Source: Thermoplasmata archaeon
GTDB lineage: Archaea; Thermoplasmatota; Thermoplasmata; UBA184
Assembly: GCA_030064695.1 (NCBI GenBank)
Contig: JASHYV010000023.1
Span: 1-9,219 of the forward strand
Length of the DNA stretch: 9,219 bases
Reading direction: 5' to 3'
In this document: piece after piece, positions 6,245 through 9,219 of the stretch
Layout of the letters: each line of letters begins with the position of its first letter
Numbering within the stretch: the first letter of the stretch is position 1
Notes under the pieces: model-generated
The model's input: only the letters and a program-made list of their open reading frames with translations
What the model was told of the DNA's origin: nothing
Database searches by the model: none
Position numbers and translations under genes: made by a program

Positions 6245-7160
6245 CGATCGACCGCCCCACCGCCCGCAGGAAGGCTTCCTCGAGGCTCACCGGGCCGACG
6301 GTGGCGGTCAGATGCGCTCGGAGCGCGACCGCCATCACCTCGCCCAGCCGGCCCGGCTCGGTGAGTACGCTGAGGGAGCTCCCGTCCGCGAGGCAGGGGC
6401 CGAAGGACCGGAACGAGTCGATCTCCGGAGCCCCGTTCGGCATCGACACGCGCATCGAGCCGCCGACCGAGCGCTTGAGATCGTCCGAGGTACCGCTCAC
6501 CAGCACCCGCCCGTGCTCGACGATGTAGAGACGGTCGCTGAGCGCCTCGGCCTCGTCGAGATAGTGGGTCGTGAGGAGGATCGTCGATCCCTTCCGCGTG
6601 AGCGCACGCAGCGACTCCCACACGTCGCGGCGGGCGAACGGATCCATCCCGATCGTCGGCTCGTCGAGGAAGAGCAGCGGCGCCTCGGTCGCGATCACCG
6701 TGGCCACCATGGTCCGTTGCCGCTGCCCGCCCGACAGGGTGATCGCGAGCCGGTCGGCGATCTCGGTGAGCCCCATCCGCTCGAGCGACTCGACGGTACG
6801 GGCCTTCGCGGTCTCGCGGGAGAGGCCCCGGGCGCGCAGGTAGGTGTAGACCTGCTCGCGAGGGGTCAGATGGAAGAATGGCTTTCCTTCCTGGGGCACC
6901 ACCGCGATGAACGGGCGGGCCCGATCCGGCGTACGGTCGACGTCGTAGCCGAACACCTCGATGCTGCCCGAGGTGGGTCGGAGCAGCGTCGAGGCGATCT
7001 TGAGGAACGTGGTCTTGCCGGCGCCGTTCCGCCCGAGGAGCGCCACGCGCTCGCCGGGCCGAACCGTCATGGAGACCCCGGCGAGCGCCTCGACGGGAGC
7101 GGCCCCCTTGACCGAGTAGGTCTTGCGCAGGTTCTCGCTGCGCAGCGCTTCGCCGCTCAT
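6234..7160 (-). CDS. ABC exporter ATPase, DrrA/CcmA-like
   Basis: The 308-residue ATPase powers the two permeases encoded downstream. All nucleotide-binding motifs are intact: Walker A GRNGAGKTT (43-51), Q-loop Gln90 in VVPQEGKPF, signature LSGGQ (142-146), Walker B LLFLDEP (162-168), D-loop GMDP (171-174) and switch His199 in LLTTHYLDEAEALSDR. After about residue 225 comes the C-terminal extension (MRVSMPNGAPEID..., ending VSLEEAFLRAVGRSIDED) typical of the daunorubicin-resistance DrrA branch, with the conserved 'sLEEaFl' close. That branch exports drugs, lipids or polysaccharides, so the substrate is open. The ATG at 7160 lies about 28 bases after a TATA-like sequence inside a perfect inverted repeat, suggesting a leaderless transcript that may be repressed at that site. 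Confidence 0.95.
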   Translation of the reverse strand: MSGEALRSENLRKTYSVKGAAPVEALAGVSMTVRPGERVALLGRNGAGKTTFLKIASTLLRPTSGSIEVFGYDVDRTPDRARPFIAVVPQEGKPFFHLTPREQVYTYLRARGLSRETAKARTVESLERMGLTEIADRLAITLSGGQRQRTMVATVIATEAPLLFLDEPTIGMDPFARRDVWESLRALTRKGSTILLTTHYLDEAEALSDRLYIVEHGRVLVSGTSDDLKRSVGGSMRVSMPNGAPEIDSFRSFGPCLADGSSLSVLTEPGRLGEVMAVALRAHLTATVGPVSLEEAFLRAVGRSIDED

Positions 7161-7174
7161 GGGGCGGCTCGCAC

Positions 7175-7202
7175 CGCGCGCCGGTACTTGAACCGGCGCG
7201 CG
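7175..7202. promoter_or_regulatory. Exporter operon promoter inside an 11-bp inverted repeat (probable operator)
   Basis: Arms CGCGCGCCGGT (7175-7185) and ACCGGCGCGCG (7192-7202) are perfect complements around a 6-base spacer, ACTTGA. On the minus strand the centre reads GGTTCAAGTACC, the only AT-rich element near the ATPase ATG, about 28 bases upstream, exactly where a TATA box should be for a leaderless message. A dimeric repressor bound here would block TBP. It could instead be a hairpin after the Fe-S carrier gene, which ends at 7246, but no T-run follows. Confidence 0.6.
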
Positions 7203-7245
7203 AACGCGCTACGATACTGCCGGCGCCGGGGCCCTTGGCGCGCGG

Positions 7246-7644
7246 TTACCCGCAGCCGCACCCGCCGCCGTTCGCGGAGCTCGATCCGCACGACCCGCAG
7301 CCGTGCGCCTTCCCCGCCGCGTCCGGCTCGGGGAGGGAGGGGTTCGTGATCTTGAAGCCCGACTCGTTGAGGTTCTCGACATAGTCGATGACGGCCCCGT
7401 CGACGTAGCGCTGGCTGCCCGGGTCGACGAGGAGATTGAGTCCGTCGACGCGGACCACCTCGTCATCGGGACGGGGCTTGGCGAACGCCATGCCGAACTG
7501 GATGACCTCCGATCCGCCGCCGCAACCGCAGCCTCCGCCGCTGCCCGGCTGGGCGTAGACGCGGACCCCGACCTCGGGCTTCTGCCCGCGGATGAGCGTC
7601 TTCACCTGTTCGACGGCGGCCGGGCGGACCTCGACGTGCAACAT
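7246..7644 (-). CDS. A-type iron-sulfur cluster carrier (HesB/IscA/ErpA family) with cysteine-rich tail
   Basis: The 132-residue protein carries and delivers Fe-S clusters. It has the A-type core: MLHVEVRPAAVEQVKTLI, VGVRVYAQPGSGGGCGCGGGSEVIQFGMAF, DDEVVRVDGLNLLVDPGSQRYVDGAVIDYVENLNESGFKITNPS. The first ligand cysteine is in GGGCGCG (Cys39, with Cys41 extra). The usual CGCGSSF end is replaced by a longer tail, HGCGSCGSSSANGGGCGCG, with Cys116, Cys119, Cys129 and Cys131, so there are six cysteines rather than three. ATG 7644 starts right at the family's first strand; upstream in-frame ATGs lie in the divergent spacer. A TTAA-containing element (7683-7686) about 40 bases upstream may be the promoter. 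It is divergent from the seven-span membrane protein and could serve sulfur or redox enzymes; no partner is evident. Confidence 0.92.
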   Translation of the reverse strand: MLHVEVRPAAVEQVKTLIRGQKPEVGVRVYAQPGSGGGCGCGGGSEVIQFGMAFAKPRPDDEVVRVDGLNLLVDPGSQRYVDGAVIDYVENLNESGFKITNPSLPEPDAAGKAHGCGSCGSSSANGGGCGCG

Positions 7645-7679
7645 GGGCCGATTGCCTCGCGGGTACCACTTCGGCAGGC

Positions 7680-7689
7680 CCCTTAAGCT
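7680..7689 (-). promoter_or_regulatory. Possible TATA-like element of the Fe-S carrier gene
   Basis: The minus strand reads AGCTTAAGGG around a TTAA core at 7686-7683, about 40 bases before the ATG at 7644, implying a leader of about 15 bases. Assigned by AT content and spacing. Confidence 0.35.
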
Positions 7690-7855
7690 CTGTGACGCGC
7701 GGGCAGCGACAAAATCGGTCCGGGAGCTTCCCCCCCTCTCGCACCTGACGAGTAGCGATTCGACCGACATCGGGAGCTCGCGTCGCGCGGACCGGACCTC
7801 GAGTACCAATCGAACGAACCGCGGTCGGAAAGCCCCCGGCGGACAACCCGGGTGG

Positions 7856-8548
7856 GTGCGCGGCGTGGACGCGGAGCAGTGGCTGATCGGGATCTCCCTC
7901 TTCCTGCTCGCGGCCTTGCTGCTCTTCCTCTCGGTGAGGGCCTACCGACAGTACGTGCGGGACCACGTCCAACCCCAGCTCATGTGGGGCTCGGGGGTCG
8001 CGCTCGCAGCGGCGGCGGTGCTGATCGAAGGCGTGGTCTACTTCGGCGTCGTCGCGAGCCCGCTGTTGCAGGCCTACGTCTTTTGCTCGGCCGCGATCGT
8101 GGGCGTGCTCTCGCTGGGCGCGACCCGGATCCTGAAGAACCCCCGGATCGAGCGCGCCTACACGGCGTGGACCGTCGCCACGTGCGCGCTGGTCGCCACC
8201 CTGTCGTTCGCGACCCCGCTGTCCTCCGCGATGGTCTCGAACGGGATCATCTCCGGAAATCCTCCGCTCGAGCTGCTGATCGTCTCCACCCTGGTCACGG
8301 GCCCGGCCACCGTGCTGCTCCTCACGGCCTCGTACCTCTCGCTGAAGCGGCACTTCCGCTGGCCGTCGGTCCTCATGGCCTCCGGGGCGGTGATCCTGGG
8401 CGCGGGCGGTACGCTCTACATCGCGTCGTTCCCGGTCGCCCTCTACTACGCGGAGTTCCTGGGGATCTTCCTGCTCTTCCTCGGGATCGTCAACATGCCG
8501 TCGGCCGCGCCGGCCCGGGCGCCGATGGTCTCGCCGAAGTCCTCGTAG
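7856..8548 (+). CDS. Seven-span membrane protein of unknown function
   Basis: The 230-residue protein has seven clear hydrophobic spans in order: QWLIGISLFLLAALLLFLSV, SGVALAAAAVLIEGVVYFGV, AYVFCSAAIVGVLSLGA, AWTVATCALVATLSFAT, LLIVSTLVTGPATVLLLTA, VLMASGAVILGAGGTLYIA and LYYAEFLGIFLLFLGIV. Positive residues after span 1 (RAYRQYVRDH), after span 3 (TRILKNPRIER) and after span 5 (SLKRHFRW) put these loops inside and the short N-terminus outside. The last span has no lysine, so it is not a retinal-binding rhodopsin. I do not recognise a family. The start is uncertain: GTG 7856 and GTG 7865 are both possible, and the weak AT-rich GGAAAG (7827-7832) fits 7856 best. Longer upstream frames would overlap the Fe-S carrier gene. 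It converges on the VOC gene 12 bases away. Confidence 0.82.
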   Translation: MRGVDAEQWLIGISLFLLAALLLFLSVRAYRQYVRDHVQPQLMWGSGVALAAAAVLIEGVVYFGVVASPLLQAYVFCSAAIVGVLSLGATRILKNPRIERAYTAWTVATCALVATLSFATPLSSAMVSNGIISGNPPLELLIVSTLVTGPATVLLLTASYLSLKRHFRWPSVLMASGAVILGAGGTLYIASFPVALYYAEFLGIFLLFLGIVNMPSAAPARAPMVSPKSS

Positions 8549-8560
8549 CCCGGTCGGGGC

Positions 8561-8965
8561 TCACGCACCGGCCCGGGAGGTGGGCGGCTCGTCGTCGCCG
8601 GTCGTCTCATAGAGCTCGATCCAGACGCCGTCCGGGTCGGCGAGGAAGACGAGCCGGTCCTTGCCTTCCCAAAACGGCGGGATCCGTATCGTCGCCCCGA
8701 GCGCCGTCAGGCGCGCGACGGCGGAGTCGAGCGACGCGACGCGGAATCCCAGGTGGTCGAGCTCGTCGCCCTCGTGGTACGCAGGCTCGCCCGGATAGAA
8801 GTTGAGCTCGAGGACCGCGCCGGTCTCGGGGTCCTCGAGCTCGCGCCACAGCCCCCCGGCCGCCATCCGACCCGACCGCCGGACCTTGAGTCCGAGTCCC
8901 TCAGAGTAGAACCGGCTGGCGCGTTCGAGGTCGCGCACGCGGATCCCGGTGTACTCGAGGCCCAT
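8561..8965 (-). CDS. VOC-superfamily (glyoxalase-fold) protein
   Basis: The 134-residue protein has two beta-alpha-beta-beta-beta modules of the vicinal oxygen chelate fold: module 1 GLEYTGIRVRDLERASRFYSEGLGLKV to VLELNFYPG, module 2 ELDHLGFRVASLDSAVARLTALGATI to LVFLADPDGVWIELYE. Relatives include glyoxalase I, dioxygenases and fosfomycin-type resistance proteins. Usual metal-ligand positions hold Thr6 (normally His or Gln), Glu53, His71 and Glu117, so one ligand is unusual and the metal site may be altered. The reaction cannot be named. ATG 8965 is chosen because the fold begins at once; a longer frame would run back into the tRNA gene. The gene begins 13 bases after the 3' end of tRNA-Trp, so it is either co-transcribed with the tRNA or uses a promoter inside it. 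Confidence 0.88.
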   Translation of the reverse strand: MGLEYTGIRVRDLERASRFYSEGLGLKVRRSGRMAAGGLWRELEDPETGAVLELNFYPGEPAYHEGDELDHLGFRVASLDSAVARLTALGATIRIPPFWEGKDRLVFLADPDGVWIELYETTGDDEPPTSRAGA

Positions 8966-8991
8966 GGGGAGAGGGGGATGGGAGCACGGGG

Positions 8992-8998
8992 ATTTGAA
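8992..8998 (-). promoter_or_regulatory. T-loop TTCAAAT as possible TATA element for the VOC gene
   Basis: The tRNA T loop (minus strand TTCAAAT) lies 27-33 bases before the VOC ATG, the distance expected of a TATA box for a leaderless mRNA. It resembles TTCAAGT at the same place before the exporter ATPase. This is inference; read-through from the tRNA promoter is the alternative. Confidence 0.25.
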
Positions 8999-9013
8999 CC
9001 CCGATATGCGGGT

Positions 9014-9104
9014 CTCTCCGCGCGCTCCAGTCACTCGTCACGGGGGCGCGGGGCGCCCCTCCGCAGACCCGATTCGTCCCAGGAAGGCCGGTCGGCCAAC
9101 CTGA
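9014..9104 (-). other. tRNA-Trp intron (about 91 bases)
   Basis: Boundaries follow from the canonical 37/38 site. Exon bases CTCC (32-35) can pair with GGAG at 9019-9016, giving the four-base-pair centre of a bulge-helix-bulge with bulges AG^T and AG^A at the cut sites, the substrate of archaeal splicing endonuclease. The helix beyond the 5' bulge pairs poorly, so the motif is relaxed. The intron itself can form a hairpin (CAGG-TT-GGCC with GGCC-TT-CCTG) and a GC hairpin (GGGGCG with CGCCCC). A second stretch, TGACTGGAGC (9033-9024), is complementary to the anticodon loop and is preceded by a box-C-like GTGACGA. Confidence 0.75.
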
Positions 9105-9167
9105 CTGGAGCCCGCTGGTCTGCCAGATTAGCCTATGCTCCCTCCCCGAAACCGCGGAGCGTTCGAA

Positions 9168-9180
9168 GGCTTAGCTCTTT
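9168..9180 (-). promoter_or_regulatory. TATA-like promoter element of tRNA-Trp
   Basis: The minus strand reads AAAGAGCTAAGCC, with GCTAAG centred about 30 bases before the mature tRNA 5' end at 9142. The purine-rich stretch just before it could be a BRE. The remaining bases to the window end (9181-9219) show nothing I can assign. Confidence 0.5.
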
Positions 9181-9219
9181 GGGCCAAGTCTAGCCACCGG
9201 TCCGTGGGCAAGGCCCTCA

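Larger units (their letters stand above)
8979..9142 (-). tRNA. tRNA-Trp (anticodon CCA) with an intron, CCA end not encoded
   Basis: Exon 1 is 9142-9105 and exon 2 is 9013-8979, together 73 bases. The acceptor stem pairs GGGAGCA with TGCTCCC and is followed by A73, the discriminator usual for archaeal tRNA-Trp. The anticodon stem is GCGGG/CCCGC around loop CTCCAGA, giving anticodon CCA. The T arm is CGGGG-TTCAAAT-CCCCG. The D arm (GGCT...GACC) has A14, GG and A21 but a C-A mismatch at 12-23. The variable loop is only four bases (ATAT). The genome gives T, not C, after A73, so CCA must be added after transcription. Interruption after position 37 is the common archaeal site. The product inserts tryptophan at UGG codons. 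Confidence 0.9.

Noticed and set aside
7175..7202. Fragment of a tRNA T arm (GGTTCAAGT) as an integration scar
   Set aside because: The base after the loop is A rather than the invariant C, the dyad is 11 bp instead of 5, and no acceptor stem or integrase is nearby.
6078..7349. 423-residue plus-strand open frame
   Set aside because: It is antisense to the exporter ATPase and permease, which have intact family motifs. The translation is His/Arg/Glu-rich with no fold signature.
7463..8353. 296-residue minus-strand open frame
   Set aside because: It runs across the Fe-S carrier, the divergent spacer and the seven-span gene, and its translation is Arg/Gln/Glu-rich shadow sequence.
7856..8548. 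Microbial rhodopsin
   Set aside because: Seven spans fit, but span 7 has no lysine for retinal and no rhodopsin motifs are visible.
9014..9104. Confident box C/D guide RNA in the tRNA intron
   Set aside because: Only a box-C-like GTGACGA and a guide-like stretch are present. No CUGA box D or D' stands at the required spacing, so it is reported as a finding and not as an ncRNA feature.

Overview
The window looks like part of a high-GC archaeal chromosome, most likely an uncultured euryarchaeote-like or Thermoplasmata-like lineage; the rank is inferred, not shown. Four things point to Archaea: a SUI1/aIF1 initiation factor, a tRNA-Trp gene interrupted after position 37 with no encoded CCA, AT-rich TATA-like islands about 25-30 bases upstream of many start codons (implying leaderless or short-leader mRNAs), and frequent GTG or TTG starts. 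Coding density is high. No stretch over 300 bases lacks a gene, and I see no insertion sequence, CRISPR array or rRNA.

Layout. Bases 1-1727 (minus) hold a multi-membrane-span polysaccharide flippase cut by the window's left edge. A divergent promoter region with a perfect palindrome separates it from an AHSA1/SRPBCC-domain gene (plus, 1852-2310). This gene converges on a 64-residue cysteine-rich protein (minus, 2315-2509). Next is an unusual GcvH-like/TusA-like fusion (plus, 2589-3296), which converges on a two-domain rhodanese (minus, 3307-4164). aIF1 follows (minus, 4256-4570), then a three-gene ABC-2 exporter operon (minus: ATPase 7160-6234, permease 6244-5480, permease 5479-4694). Upstream of it lies an A-type Fe-S carrier (minus, 7246-7644), divergent from a seven-span membrane protein of unknown function (plus, 7856-8548). 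That gene converges on a VOC/glyoxalase-fold protein (minus, 8561-8965), which starts 13 bases after an intron-containing tRNA-Trp (minus, 8979-9142).

How the genes fit together. The clearest functional cluster is sulfur handling. A rhodanese with a CRIGER active loop lies tail to tail with a protein joining a lipoyl-carrier fold (its lipoyl lysine replaced by arginine) to a TusA-like persulfide-carrier domain that keeps its cysteine; an Fe-S carrier with an extended cysteine tail is about 3 kb away. The exporter is a tight operon whose two permeases look like paralogues. Its promoter is embedded in a perfect 11-bp inverted repeat, which suggests a repressor site. The fusion protein and the tRNA-Trp intron, which can pair with the anticodon loop in two ways, are the most noteworthy items.
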